Assembly: GCA_900169235.1 (NCBI GenBank) | Contig: FWCC01000094.1 | Location: 124,001-188,000 of the forward strand | Length of the DNA: 64,000 nt | From: Zarea fungicola | Taxonomy: Eukaryota > Ascomycota > Sordariomycetes > Hypocreales > Cordycipitaceae | Direction: 5' to 3' | Part shown: piece by piece, positions 44,349-56,724 of the stretch | Layout: every line of letters starts with the position of its first letter | How positions within the stretch are numbered: position 1 is the stretch's first letter | The notes under the pieces: generated by a model | Told to the model about the DNA's origin: nothing | Seen by the model: only the letters and a program-made list of their open reading frames with translations | The model's database searches: none | Position numbers and translations under genes: made by a program

Positions 44349-44372
44349 CATTAGCGAGGTCATTAGCGAGGT
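44349..44372 (+). repeat. tandem duplication of CATTAGCGAGGT
   Basis: Two exact 12-bp copies, followed by a partial third (CAATAGC). Confidence 0.85.
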
Positions 44373-45360
44373 CAATAGCCGTTTACCTCGGGGAACAGCG
44401 AATCACTGTTTAGCCCTAGTGGAGTCATAGTTCGGCGAAGAAGAGAAGAAAACCGACCTTGGATGTCTCTGGAATTGCAAACTATGGCATGCGATATTTA
44501 TGCGTGCTGTCTCAGTCCGGCGTATTTCTGACGAAGAACACACTTTCTTTTGCCTTTAACGACATATATTACGATATTATAACTCTGTGATATGATTTAC
44601 AATGTTAAAAAGAAATCATAGTGCTTGGAAGACGAATTGTTTCACATCAAGCTGAACGAAGGCACCTCGTCCATCGTAATGCACCACTGGCTTAGATAAG
44701 AGCAAGGCTACGTCAAACTAAATAAAGCTTTTGTCCAAATAAACGACTATACAGCTGCATTGGCATACTGATGATGAAGCAAAGCTTAAAATGCCTGATC
44801 ATAGGAAGAAGCCGGGAATGGAATGGAATGGCATTCCTACAAAGCCTGGGACTAGGCAACGGTAGTAGAATCCAGTTTTGTATAGCGGTTTCGTCTACGT
44901 CGTAGATGTTTTATCTACAGGAAAGAACCGACGGTTAGCCCATGAAAAAGACAGGAAGGACCAAGAACAAGTGGAATAACCAGACCTGAGTCCCGGCAGC
45001 GCTTCCGAAAAGTCGTGTCAAGTCAAGTAGGCGGCCGTGGATCCCGCGGATTAGTCCGTGGTACGTTGCTAGATCTGGACAGCCCCAAATGCCAATTTTC
45101 CCACCATTTCATAAGCTAGATGTTACGACGGGATGATAAGGGAATCATCTAACCAATTACGGAGCTATGCGAGGATGACTATGCGTCTGACAGGATTGGC
45201 GTGTAAGGGTTGCACTAAAGTATTGCCTATTCGCAGCTTCATTAGATGAATCACAAGACTAATGTGATCTCCGTTGCTAATAAATAAATGCGTAAAAAGG
45301 AGCCAGAACAGAAAAATAATACTTTTAAGAGCGGAGAGAAGCTTTTATACCGCCGCGGCC

Positions 45361-45410
45361 GCGGCCGCGCCCTCCCCCCCCCCCCTNNTTTTTTTTTTTT
45401 TTTTTCCCTT
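45361..45410. other. homopolymer-flanked assembly gap (NN at 45387-45388)
   Basis: GCGGCCGCG, then a run of C, T, NN, then a long run of T. This arrangement looks like an assembly junction rather than natural sequence. Confidence 0.85.
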
Positions 45411-47161
45411 TTCGATAACCAAACAGCAACTAGTCGACTGACGTGCGATGGTTTCATGAAGTGTGGTGGGAAGTATGATATTGCCATAGTTCTCGGACAA
45501 GACTTTCGCAAACTGAAGCTACTAAGGAAGGCAAGTCGAAGGCAGCCGGCCCGAACACCCACCCCCCGAAAAAAAAAACGCGCCCAGGCAAAGCGCAAAA
45601 GCTGTTGATGATGCCGGTTCAACCCTGGTTGAGATCGGAATCCACGGATGGAACGGAGTTTGAGGGTTTTTTTTTACTGGAGCTTTAGTTTAACGATTAC
45701 TGGTACCTCCGGCACGTACCGGGCTTCATTCCCTTTTCTATAGCTCAATTAATCCAATTCATAACAAAATAAGAAAGAATAACGGCCCTGGCGGGTATTA
45801 TGTTACGTATGAACTGTTTGGTTGTCTTAGACCGGAATGATGACTAGGTACCAACGACCGTTCCCCGCATTGAGAAACATTTTAGATCATAGACAGACAT
45901 TGAAAAGAGATGTGAATTGATAGGTTGACCAACTATAGACACGGTCGAAAGAATATGTGTACGCCAGTAGTGTAATCCAACCTGAGTCGTTTAAGCAGAT
46001 ACTGCCCGTGTCTCCATGGAATGGCCCACGTTCCGCGATACAATGAGCAACAAGAATCTAGAGATTTGTAGGATGAATTGAATCTAGTTTGAAAGATTTA
46101 ACATGTAGTGACAGGAAATAGCATGGTCCCACGGATGTGGTGCGCGTGACGGTAGAGAAGCAAAGAACACTGGCTAACACTTTCAAGGTCCTCAACAGGT
46201 GCCGCGGGTCAATCCACACGCCGCTATTAAGGTTTTCTAGAATCATTTTAGAAGGAACAATGGGGGTTTTGTATGTTTGATTTCTTCAACTTGGCCGAAT
46301 ACAAAAAATTCGCCCCATTGCCGCCACTAGTGGCTCAGCAGGAACTGGTTGGTCGCGTCCCATCAAAGCTCACGCAAGTCCTGATATTTTCATTAAACGT
46401 TAAACAAGGGTACGTGCCTATGTTGGAACCCTTCGTTGTGGAATGTGGATTTACGGGCCGTGTTCTTTAATTGTTCTGTCCCAAATACGTCGTGGCATCA
46501 TAGGCAGTTCACCAATGGGCAAGCACAGGGCTTGGCGGGTTAAAAGCAATATTCTGGAGAGAAATCATCGTGAAGAGCCAAGTTGATTAATGGGTCGCAG
46601 TCTGCATCGTTTTCCTGCTTCTAACCGCCAACAGTGGTACTCACCTTTGGTTGGCGACCTTCAGGTAATTCTTAGAATAGCTGTTGTTATGCACCTGGAG
46701 ACCGCTGTATTAACCTAGTAAGATCATGTGGTTAGGAATGCCAGGTGGATGTCTCCTGTTCGTGGCCTGCTGGCCGACGGGCAAATCCGGTGCTGTCGTA
46801 GTTTCGGACATTGGGATACGTTTCTAAGAAGTGCTGATCTGACTTGAACCAATCAAGACAATGGTAGAACGCCTATATCTTACGCCCGGTCAGAAGGCGG
46901 GAGATATTTGCCCTAAAAAGTTCTTGGTAGTCTGATTTGGAGGCTTTGATGAGTACTGGAAAAGCCACAAAGAACATCATGAACGCCGCAGTAGCGCGAT
47001 CGGCAGCAGAAGCCTCAAATCGGGGACTGCATTATAAATGCACCAAAGAAAAGGATGGGGTCTCTCAGAAAAGGGTCTTATGATTACTGGTGGGCTTGCC
47101 TGCATTTAGAGCAGGACAATGTTGATTAAGTTAACTAGGTTTGGCTGCTGTTCTGAAATGT

Positions 47162-47175
47162 CCGCGGAGCCGCGG
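47162..47175. repeat. CCGCGG-AG-CCGCGG pair
   Basis: Two exact copies of a palindromic hexamer, 2 nt apart. Confidence 0.8.
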
Positions 47176-48834
47176 GGGTAATGACACGGTAAGTCGGGCT
47201 CGGGGCTAAGAAAGCACCGTTACGTCGGGGCCGGTGAATTTGTCTCGTGGTTGTTTAGCTTCTAACATTGCGGATCACTTACAGGGCTGGCCTGACATTT
47301 CGTTATTAGCCCGCACACACCTGTCGTAAAACAGCCGTACCAGTGCCATCAATTAGCAAATTCTGTCGCTAATAATCACGGCATTTTGCGGTAGCGACCG
47401 CAGATCACGGCGAATTGGGTGTGCTCGTTAAGCAAAGACACAAAACGTATCAGTGCATATATCAATTGAGGGAAGAATATCATAGGTACTCCAATTGAAC
47501 GGTCTGGAGCCCTTTGTACTGCGTACGGGCTGTTAGTTTTATGTTGATTTGCTCACGGGACCGATTTGATTATGTTTTGTTGACATTGGCTACTACGTAG
47601 GTGGCTGCCAGCTATTGTCGTCTTTATTAGTTAACATTCTAATCATCTGGGGACGGAAACGCTCGCCACCAATATGTGTGGCTTTTGGAAGCACCCAGAA
47701 TAGCAGCCTCCACGGGCCCTCTGATTTCTTTCTAACACAGGATGGGAAAAGTCCGATGAATCACTCTTGTAGTTATTCACCACTCATTAACAACAAAGTG
47801 CATGGCTAGTATATTAGTTAGGGTAGTTGGCTAATCAGTGGCCATTTTTTTTATTACGGAAACACCCTTACGAACCTCCACAAAGCTAATAATGACCACG
47901 CTAGAATGCTTGCAGAACGTTGTTGACTCGTGCATGACGTGAAAATTAAGGACAAAAGAATCCAAAGTTGCACAATGATTTTGCGAACTGTAGGGGCACT
48001 ATGCATTGGACGACCTTTTCCTCGCTTTTTTATTAAAGTTAGCGCCTGAGAAATGTGTCTTTGTCATGGTGTAATCAGCACAACGCCTCGCAGCCACGCG
48101 TTATGCCAGTCAGCCTCCAGTTTATAAACGGCCGTTGCTGAAGCATATTTTCAGCCTTCCTTTGAGCAGGCAATACGCAATACGACCAGGCTTTATAAAA
48201 AGTTTTCTCGTTTAAGCACAAGGCAAAAGTGGCCAGTCAGTCAGGTGTTTGCTGATGAAAAACATAACAAGTGACGACGGCACAGCAGAATACGGTCTGC
48301 TTCACGTATATAGAGCTCTTTTCTGGTGGAGGGGAGGCTGGCAGGGTCCGCTAAAATAGCATTTTTGTCTCTTCCCCATAATAAGTAAAGCTGTTTCCTA
48401 ATAAGAGGTTATCACTGTTTTGGCTTCTAATGCGCCTGGACATGCCATACGGTGAACATACTGTGGCATCATGCAGAAGTTGACAGTCACTAGAAACCAT
48501 CAGAAGAGCTAGCGATCAAGGGATTTTTTTTGTTCCCTTTTCTTTTGGGTAGAAGCATCACGTAAGTAACGCCTGCCAAAAAACCGTAGGTAGCATCCAA
48601 AACAGCTGGCAATGCCACAGAACAAAAGTCCGCGAAGGACCTATGCGGACTTTTAGTTCTGGAGACGACTTTAGTTAAAACTGCGCAGCACACATCAGCA
48701 AATACCTAGTAGTTACTATGCCGACCTCCTAAAAGTTAAGCAGACGGCCTGTGAGAGTGGCCTTCAGCTCACCACTACCCAGACACGGTTTAGTGGCCGT
48801 GCCTCAACTCTCCACTGAACAGATACTGGTAACA

Positions 48835-48861
48835 GGTAGGTACCTATAGGTATGTACCTCC
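48835..48861. repeat. TAGGTACC-type cluster upstream of the Zn2Cys6 gene
   Basis: GGTAGGTACC, ATAGGTATG and GTACCTCC occur in succession about 760 nt before the start codon. Confidence 0.65.
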
Positions 48862-49617
48862 AACCCTGCCAGGAAGAAGACCGTGGTACCAGCCAAGACC
48901 TACATACAGCGTTGGTTGGTTGGTTGGGCAATTGGGGTGCCCACCGCCGCCAACCCAGGTCTCAGGTGCATGCACCAAGATACCGACTACTTTAGCCCTT
49001 ACAGAGGGTTTAAGCCCCTGCAAGGCTCGGCGGCGGCGCTGGGCGCTGGGCGCTGGCCCATGGAGCCCCGAAGACAATTTATTTACCAACTTAGTTTGCC
49101 TGGTCGCACTCTCGGACATAGCTGGGTCGCCGACGCGGCTAACGGCACACCCCCCTTCACTTGCAGCTCCACCCAGCCAGAGTACCTCTTCCTGCCAACA
49201 AGTCACGGAACTGGTCTGATGCTGCGTGTTTGCATATGTGTTTTGTCTGCCCCGTGGAGAATGGCCTGCTCGAGCCGATAATGTCAATGACCCAAATCTG
49301 ATCAGTGATCGCGCGCTTTTCACCCCCCCGCTGAAGTCATTGAGTTTTCTGGTGCCCAGTTTATATACGCCTCGTCGTCCATCGGTCTTTATTATTAAGC
49401 GGACACCGTAAATTCCCCTTAAACACTGCAACTCCCGCCGCCCCCTCGGACTTACACACGCACTCATATATTCTTGTTTCCGTTTATGCGACCGTTGCCC
49501 GTAGCCCAAAAAAACTTCTCGTGTGGTGACCGAAAAACATATTCTGCACCTGTCACCTGCCACAAGAAAGAAACAGTTACCCAGGTACTGCACGACGCAC
49601 ACTGCCTCACTCTTAGA

Positions 49618-50887
49618 ATGGGCTCCCATAACCTACCTTCGCCGCCAGCGGAGGAGAACAAGACCAAGAAGAGCGCTGGCAAGTCGGTCAAGCCTTCACA
49701 CCGGGCTTCCAAGCGCACCAGCAGTGCTTCTGCCGCCCACCATCACCATGATATTATCGCCGGTGCTGCTGGCATGGATGGCCGTCATAAAAGAGTCTGG
49801 AAGGCCTGCGAGCGTTGTCGAATGAAGAAGACAAAGGTAGGTTTTCCCCTATAACAAACGGTGACCAATTTGCAACGTAGGTGAAACGTATCGGGCGCTG
49901 ACTTGGCCTCCCAACTCAGTGCGATGGTGAATTTCCCTGTAAGCGGTGCAAGGATGATGGTCTGGTCTGTACTGCTGGTATCAGAAAGAAGATGGAGTAC
50001 AAGCAGTTGCCTAGAGGGTACGTCGACTCTTCTTCTTCTTCTTCTTCTTCGTTTCTACATCGACAAACTAACCTGCCCCCATTAGCTATGCTGAGGTTCT
50101 CGAAAACACTCAGCTGACCCTCATAGCCACAATTCACAAGCTTTACTCCATGGTTCGCAGCTCACAAGCTTGGGAGCTTGGAGAACCTGACCTCAACGAT
50201 CGTGGTCAGCCAGTCGTTCACAACATTGCACAGAAGCTTGGCTGTATTAGACCCAATTCCGACATTGATCTTCCCGTTCACTCAGTATTCCCGGAGGATG
50301 AGTCCAGCATGGCAGAACTTGCGCGTCAGCTCGAAGAGCAGCAGCCTCACGACCAAGAGGTCTCAGGTGCCGTCTCTACCACCGCTACTAGGGATGGTGA
50401 TTCTTCTGCGTTCAACCGCGCCGACCGTGCGTCATCTTCCGATCTCGACCATTCTGATATCGAGCAAGACTACCGTAAGATGGCATTTGGAGGCCACAAT
50501 TCCCTATCTCTTTCTCCTCAGAGCTTTGCCAGCGGCAGTGATTTCGAATTCAGCACTACACCAATTGACCTCGATGCCGGGGCCATGTTTTCGAGCCAGC
50601 CTTCTTCCATGCCCGACTTTTCTTCCTCCTGGACCGCAGTCCCCAAGTCACAGCACCAACACCAGCGGTCGCAGCAACCACAGCAGTCATCCAACGCGAT
50701 GTCGATGCCATTTATGCAACAGCCAAGCTCACTGCAAAATCTTGTGATGATGAATCAAAATGCCCTCGATGCCGAATTTGGAACGATTAAGCCTGACATT
50801 CTGTCCTACTCCAATTCAGACGTTATGATGGGCATGGGCGATCCGATGATTTACGCTAGCTTTGACAACGAATCCATGCGACTGTAG
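49618..50887 (+). CDS. Zn(II)2Cys6 transcription factor
   Basis: Three exons: 49618-49836, 49920-50017 and 50086-50887 (1119 nt, 372 aa). The binuclear cluster is complete: Cys64, 67, 74, 80, 83 and 90, spacing C-x2-C-x6-C-x5-C-x2-C-x6-C, with intron 1 ending right before Cys74. A basic Ser-rich N-terminus with a HHHH run precedes it. The block after the cluster (YKQLPRGYAEVLENTQLTLI, then NIAQKLGCIRPNSDIDLPVH) is well formed and typical of one conserved fungal subfamily. A Gln/His-rich stretch (KSQHQHQRSQQPQQSSN) and an acidic C-terminus could activate transcription. No fungal-specific middle homology domain is seen. Met at 49618 is preferred; an in-frame Met at 49474 is possible. Targets are unknown. 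The flanking 9.6 and 4.6 kb without genes fit a developmental regulator (inference). Confidence 0.9.
50029..50050 (+). repeat. (TTC)n microsatellite in TF intron 2
   Basis: About seven TTC/CTT units inside the 68-nt intron 50018-50085. Confidence 0.9.
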
Positions 50888-53800
50888 GGATTGTTTGGAC
50901 ATGGTGCCACTATGAGTTAAGTGAGGGAGGATTAATCGAGTGTAAAATACTGGAGAGGTCCAAGCATGCATGCATTTTGAGGGAGCAGAGTTGTCTGCAG
51001 GGAACATGATAACACGAATCCGCACTGGGAGGACTATGGAGTTTTGGGTTTGCAATTTAGGGAAATGGCGTTGCGTGAGACTGGGCTCGAAATAGATCGA
51101 AATGCGTTCCGCGCCACGGCGATGGCATTCATTTCTTGGAGACACATACAATAATTCATTTGAGAAGCGCCTCTTCTCTGGTACTATTACTTTTTCATCA
51201 GCTAACCCTAGACGCATTTCGGGTGACACATTTCAGTCGCCTTTCACATGACCAATTAATACTGGCCCTAATAATTCTGAAGAGTCGCCGCCCTTGGCAA
51301 GTAAGCTTGACTGATGTCCACGTAATGAACCTGGTTCTTCAATTCCCGGTACTACGGCAGTTGGACAGGGTGACAGCTGCATTAGCGCTAGCAGGGTCGT
51401 TTTGTTGATCACAGGTGTTTGTCTCAGGGCGTCTAACTAGAAGAAATGAATGCTTGTTAATACTGCCGTGGTGAGCCATGACAAAAGATGCCGTGGTGGC
51501 TAGATTCCACCCATCGAAAACGGGCGGCCTTGTGTGGCTTGGATTACCCCACTTTTGTCATGAAGTTAACAAGGCTCACCAAAGCATTTGAAATCAACCA
51601 GCCAGCTACGACGGAAACTAGTACTGCCCCATAAATCTTTCACCTAGTTACCCAACTGGCAGACACCACAGAAAAATAAGTTTTTTTTTTTATTCCTTTT
51701 ATTATTATTAAAAAAAATTTAGCGAAGAGAGGACCATTTCAATAAGTCCGAGAAGAAAGTTACAAGCAGCTCGCTGATTACTGGCTAGGCTCTGTTCAGA
51801 AGACGAATAGGACAGATTAATGAAGCCAATTTCGTGGGTTAAATGATCTCCCCTTGTTTTTTTTTTAGCCTGCTGGCCTGACGGAGTAATGGGAGTACAG
51901 GACGAAGAGAAAGGACGTAGTGGCTTTGCTATGGATCAGATTACAAAGCGTCAATTGTCGCATTTGCACAAGTAGACCGCGGAGTTTTCAGACATTGGAG
52001 AGGTCATATCACCGCTCAAATTTGGATTAGCAGCTCATATCTTTGAACGATAAAATGAGATTTCAAATCGCCAAAATGATTCCAATGAATCAACCGTTGG
52101 CAAATCATTTTAGTGTCTCCTAAACCATGTCTGAACTAGGCAAGAGCCTCGTACAATTGGCGAAAGCCACCGAGGGCGTGTGCACTACTCTACTGTACTA
52201 ATTTGGCACTGTCTGTCACTAGTTAATAAGTAGCCTGAACCAGCCTGTAAAATGATAACAATCGTGGCAGAGACAAATTGTTACCCACTCTTGATTCTTA
52301 TTATTAGCAGGCGGTAGCGACAGAACAAGGCTGTAGTGAAAAAACAACACTAAAATATGGTGGCTTTGTAACCCAGCAATGGACAGTATTCTTCCAGCAT
52401 TGATAAGGAGTCGCTCTCTCTCATTAATCGGAGACCTGGTCGTTTTGGAATGCAATCCACTTCAAAGCAAATGGTCTATCTTGACGACAAGGATTGGCTT
52501 TAAACTGTCCCATTTCCCGACCATAGCCTACAGAATTGGCTAGCCGACAGTCAGCGCACTGAATTATGTACAACGCCCTGCTTATTATTACACCCACCAC
52601 CGAAACCCCAAGCCCATCTCTGCAAAGACACGCAACATAAGTCTCTACGTCCGAGGGCAGCCCGCTACTCAAAGCGATGAACAGCAGCTATTGCCCATGT
52701 ATTTATGGAGGTGGTGATCGACTCGGCTTTCCAAGACACTCATCGTCCTACTACTGAATTTGTAGAAACAAGTACAGTCTACTACCAATAACTAGCAGTT
52801 AGTTACGGAGTGTACATCGCTCGGATTCGTCAGCTCGCATCGCTGTCCGCATCGTCAATACATAAACAGTAAGGGCGGGCTGACACACCGTTGGTATCCT
52901 TGCTAGCAGCACAAGGATATATTTTAGAGGCATTGACTTAACCCCATCGCTGAGACCTCTTATTGGCTGCAGCCGGTCTTCGGAGTCTTGTCAAGCCCCG
53001 GCGGACGCGGAGTGGACCACCGAATGGCCGCGTGGGTCCTGTCCGAAGCGGACGAAGCGGGCGGGCGGGCGGGCGGAGGATATTTTCACCCTGATAATGA
53101 ATGAACGAGTGCGGAGTGTCTTCTCAACAGCATGATTACCAGTAACTACTTGCCTAGGTCAAATATGACGTGTATTGGAACCTGTGCATACTCTTGCGCT
53201 CGTACTCCAAGGCCGTTGCAAGTCATCGCACTTTCGTGCGAAAAGTGTATGTTGACTATGGGTCTACACTTAGCGTGGGGGCAGCTGGCAGTCGCTTTGT
53301 AAAAAGGTGCATGCATACTCGCGATGTCTTGATCACCCAGGTCCCAGGCCTACTAGTTTCACCAAAGATCCATTAGGCTTCGAATGGGCCAAAAGAATTG
53401 GTTATTCCGCAGGGTGGCTTCACATTTGCAAAATCATTGACCAATTATTACACAGTCGTGTGGTTCTGACAAGCTTCGCACATTCGGCTTTTTTTTTTTG
53501 GTGCCAAATTAAAAACAGATCCAGGATTTCTCTGGGGACTCGCTGTATTTTACTTTCGGCAAGTCTCACTAACTATTTTCATGCATGTTGTTCTAATTTG
53601 CGGCGCTCACCTGCATGTTCAATATCTCAGTCACTAGCTAAACCTTAATGCAGCACAGTCGCATGGCTGCTCAGCTGCAAAAGCCCCAATCATGCGTTTC
53701 TCAAATGCGAACGCTCATTGGCTTTGGGCAAATGAAATACCTTTCCCAATAGTAAAAGCAGTGGCTTATCCATTTTTGATATTGGACATGACTTCTTGGC

Positions 53801-55535
53801 CGAGTCCGTTGGATAACCACCACAAATATTATAGTTCAACTCCACCGAAATAAGTGCACAACATAGCGTAGTATGGAGAAAATCATTTCGTCACTTTCAG
53901 CATCGAGTTTTAGGTGTACCCTTTCCAAACAGCATGTTCACCGGTATATTATGCAATCGTGTGAGCCTGAATCTAGCCATGTACCATGCTAGTCTAGACC
54001 TTGCTGAGAATACATGCATTTCGGCCTATTGAATGAGAATTGTTGCAGACAATAGTAGTGAGGCTGAAATATTAGTACTCGTCGGATCGGCTGCTGATCC
54101 CGATTCATAGCTGCACGCCACAGCCTGCAACTGGGACCCTTGAGAACTTCAGGAAACACATACATGTGAGCTGCGATGGCAGAGAAAATAGCGTAAACTC
54201 AAACAGTCTTTGAGGCTAGTTATTTCTTTGGATAATAAGCTGTAATATTCTCATGCGGATTCACTAGTTAGCAGGACGCGGCGCTAGTTTTAATCCCCCT
54301 TCTGGCTAAAAAGCTCACAACTGGCGCTGAAGGCGCTGAAGAAAGAGCTAATGACCCAGACCAGGGATCTGTGCGAGTTTACGACTAGTTACTGGTACAC
54401 AGCAAACATGACGGAAATCACCGACCAAGCTACGTGAAAGAAAATCGGTACTATGTGCCAATAGCTGTTCGCATTATGTACAAGGGGAGGTGGTGCCGTC
54501 TTGGCAGCAACTAAGCCACTGCGCCAAGTTGGTACAAATTCAGAGCCACGCCCAAAACCACGTCATCAGCATTGCGAAAGCGAGCTGCTTCTGTCCAGTG
54601 TATATCTGTACCAGTCAGTTAGCTAATTAGTCGAATCATGGGCAGTTTTAGAAGATAACACATAGCCCGTTGCGGAGCCGAGCTGGCGGCTGCTTACACT
54701 AGAAACTCTGGATCTGCACCTGTCTGGAGCAGTCGGCACCGAGAGAGAGACTTACGACACTGATTGTACATATGTATGTACACAGTTGTTTGATGCTGTT
54801 TTACATCCACTCCCCCTCAACCTGACCCAGTCCCCACCGCACTAACCAAAGCCAGCCTTGTCTTTTCCCCAGCGAATCCAACGGTTCGCGTATTACGCGT
54901 ATTTGCTGCTGCCAAGCCCTTTTACAACTTCCAACAGTCAAGACCACGCATTACCTGAGTCTGTAAATCCACAGGGTAGCATCCTTACACGTATCCAATT
55001 CCCGAATGGGCATTTTCTAGTCCGTGAACCGATTTCTATTCTTCATTTATTTCCAATTTTCACGTAACAATACCCAGTACGGGGTAAGTACATAACTCCT
55101 TTCCAGCGGCCTTGAAGTGGCCAAACGCCTCATCCGCCCGTCCTCCACATTAACAACCCCACGCCCCATCGAGCTTCGCTCGTTTTGCCCTAAAATGGTT
55201 TCATGCTGCGACCTTTAACTAACATTTACCACATTTTGTCCACAAAGTTGATTAGTCAGAGCTGCTCGGGCCGTTTTTTCTTCTTGCGCTTCCAGGATGA
55301 TTATTATAGGAGCCATTCTGCGACGGAGGATTGCCCATCACCAAAGGCATGGAAGATGCAATTAGCCAACCGGTTCTAATTTTGGCGTTGAACTGATCGT
55401 CGTCCAGGGTTCGTCCAGTGGGGGCTCGGACAAAGTACAACTGTTTGACTCATCTTCCACGGCGGTATGTAGTGAGTGCAGAGGAAGATATAAAAGAGCA
55501 TATATTACTGAATTTGTTTCCATCCTTAGGCTTTT
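50888..55535. other. intergenic region, 4.6 kb
   Basis: No supported gene on either strand. It contains a GC-rich island at about 52970-53080 with a G-quadruplex motif, and poly-T and poly-A tracts at 51680-51720. A small minus-strand frame at 55252-55440 next to Sos7 has no recognisable motif. Confidence 0.5.
53059..53073 (+). other. G-quadruplex motif (GGGC)n
   Basis: Four GGG tracts with 1-nt loops, followed by CGG. It lies within a GC-rich island in otherwise AT-rich intergenic DNA. Confidence 0.75.
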
Positions 55536-56393
55536 TCAATCGAAAACCTGTTCAAGTATGCATTTACTTGCCCTCCACCATTTCGCGCGTTGCTCGAGAT
55601 CGTCTCCAATCCCCCCAACCGCAGCCTCTTTCCTGCGCCTTGCCTCCCTTGCCGCCGCCTTGCTATTCTGCCGCTTTGTCTCCAGGGGCCCTAGTTCTGC
55701 TTCTAGACGCTCGGCCTCCTTCCTTTTGTGAGGAAGCTTTGTTTGGAGAGCCTCCAGTTCACGCGTGATCTCCTGGTGTTCTATTTGACGGCGTGATACG
55801 AGTTGCAGTGTCTTCGTCAGTGGCAGATTCATCTGGGGGTTTGAATCGGCTGTGGCCCTTGATGCCTTGAGTTCCGCGACTTGCGCGCGTAGATTGTGTA
55901 TTTCCCCAGGAAGATTCTCAAGCTGAGCCGTTTCTAGCCGAACACGTTCGTATTTTTGAGTTAAATCACGAGCCCTGCGCTCCAAGTCCTGCACCATATT
56001 TGCAACAACCAGCTTGAGCTCCTTCAGCTCTGCCTTCGCTTCAAGATTTTTCTTTTCCAAGTCGAGGTTATTTTGCATGCTAACAGTGAGCGGCGGATCT
56101 CCCACGATTGAGCGTATAAATTTCTCCTTTGTAACTTGTTCCACGTAGGAGAATCGTAGCTTCGAAAACAGTTCACTGTAATGCGCTAAATCAGCCTCTA
56201 GGCTCGATGGTGTAGGGCCTTCAAGAGCCGAATTTGATGCATCTGAAGTTCGTTGTCTTGGCTCTTGCGATGTATTACTGGTAATTGGCTCGCTGAGTTT
56301 TATGATGGAGATCTTATTTTGCGCCTGGTGTCGCGTCAACGCCTCCAGCATTTCCTGCGCTTTGCCTGGCGGTTTTTGCGGTGAAGTCGGCAT
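55536..56393 (-). CDS. Kinetochore protein Sos7-like coiled-coil protein
   Basis: Single exon, 285 aa. In fission yeast Sos7 links the Mis12 and Spc105 sides of the kinetochore. Visible support: the block HYSELFSKLRFSYVEQVTKE followed by KFIRSIVGDPP, which I recall as the Sos7 N-terminal signature, then about 150 residues of coiled-coil-like sequence rich in Glu/Lys/Leu (residues 110-265). A C-terminal block RAKWWRASKCILEQ closes the protein. The N-terminus (1-65) is disordered. The stop follows EQVFD directly, which fits family C-termini, so I add no downstream exon, although a GT lies there. It is divergent from the gene at 56725, with a 331-nt gap. Confidence 0.8.
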   Translation of the reverse strand: MPTSPQKPPGKAQEMLEALTRHQAQNKISIIKLSEPITSNTSQEPRQRTSDASNSALEGPTPSSLEADLAHYSELFSKLRFSYVEQVTKEKFIRSIVGDPPLTVSMQNNLDLEKKNLEAKAELKELKLVVANMVQDLERRARDLTQKYERVRLETAQLENLPGEIHNLRAQVAELKASRATADSNPQMNLPLTKTLQLVSRRQIEHQEITRELEALQTKLPHKRKEAERLEAELGPLETKRQNSKAAAREARRRKEAAVGGIGDDLEQRAKWWRASKCILEQVFD

Positions 56394-56724
56394 GGTTTGT
56401 GAATAGAATAAAGGTAACTGTATGCAGCTCGATTAGGATAGTTTACCGCAAGAGCTTGACGGAATTTCACTTTCTTTGTTTGTGGATTGGGTTGATGTAC
56501 CAGTAGAGGTGATAATGAAAAACGAGTCTCGCGATCGTTGCGCTTGTTTACTTGCGGCCTAATCCAGCTAGTGCCGAATCCACAGTCGCTGCTACCCACC
56601 CGTCACTCACTCCTGCATTTCCACCACCTCTTCGTAGTAAATCTTGACTTTACCTAACAACAAATCAGGTTTGAGCAACGCACTCCCATACACGGCAGGA
56701 AGCGGTGGCCTCCAGAATTATACC
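56394..56724. promoter_or_regulatory. shared divergent promoter of Sos7-like and splicing-like genes
   Basis: 331 nt between start codons. No clear motif is identified beyond being a compact bidirectional promoter. Confidence 0.5.

Larger units (their letters stand above)
39965..49617. other. gene desert, 9.65 kb
   Basis: I read both strands and found only short frames without recognisable domains, and no pair joins through good splice sites into a known family. Base composition is not visibly extreme, so strong RIP-type decay is not obvious. It contains a 12-bp tandem duplication, an inverted CCGCGG pair, an assembly gap, and a TAGGTACC cluster near the TF gene. It may hold a long promoter, non-coding RNAs or decayed genes. 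Confidence 0.5.

Noticed and set aside
46830..46860. B-box-like GGTTCAAGTC on the minus strand, a tRNA hint
   Set aside because: No A-box at the right distance and no acceptor stem pairing.
48711..48800. Resemblance to 5S rRNA words
   Set aside because: Only a few short words match, and the overall order and stems do not fit 5S.
48844..49629. 261-codon open frame on the minus strand upstream of the Zn2Cys6 gene
   Set aside because: Overlaps frames on the other strand. It has no domain, and its composition reads as GC-rich chance in the TF leader and promoter.
55252..55440. Possible second exon of the Sos7-like gene or a separate small gene
   Set aside because: The Sos7 frame ends normally at EQVFD. 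The joined frames give no conserved block.
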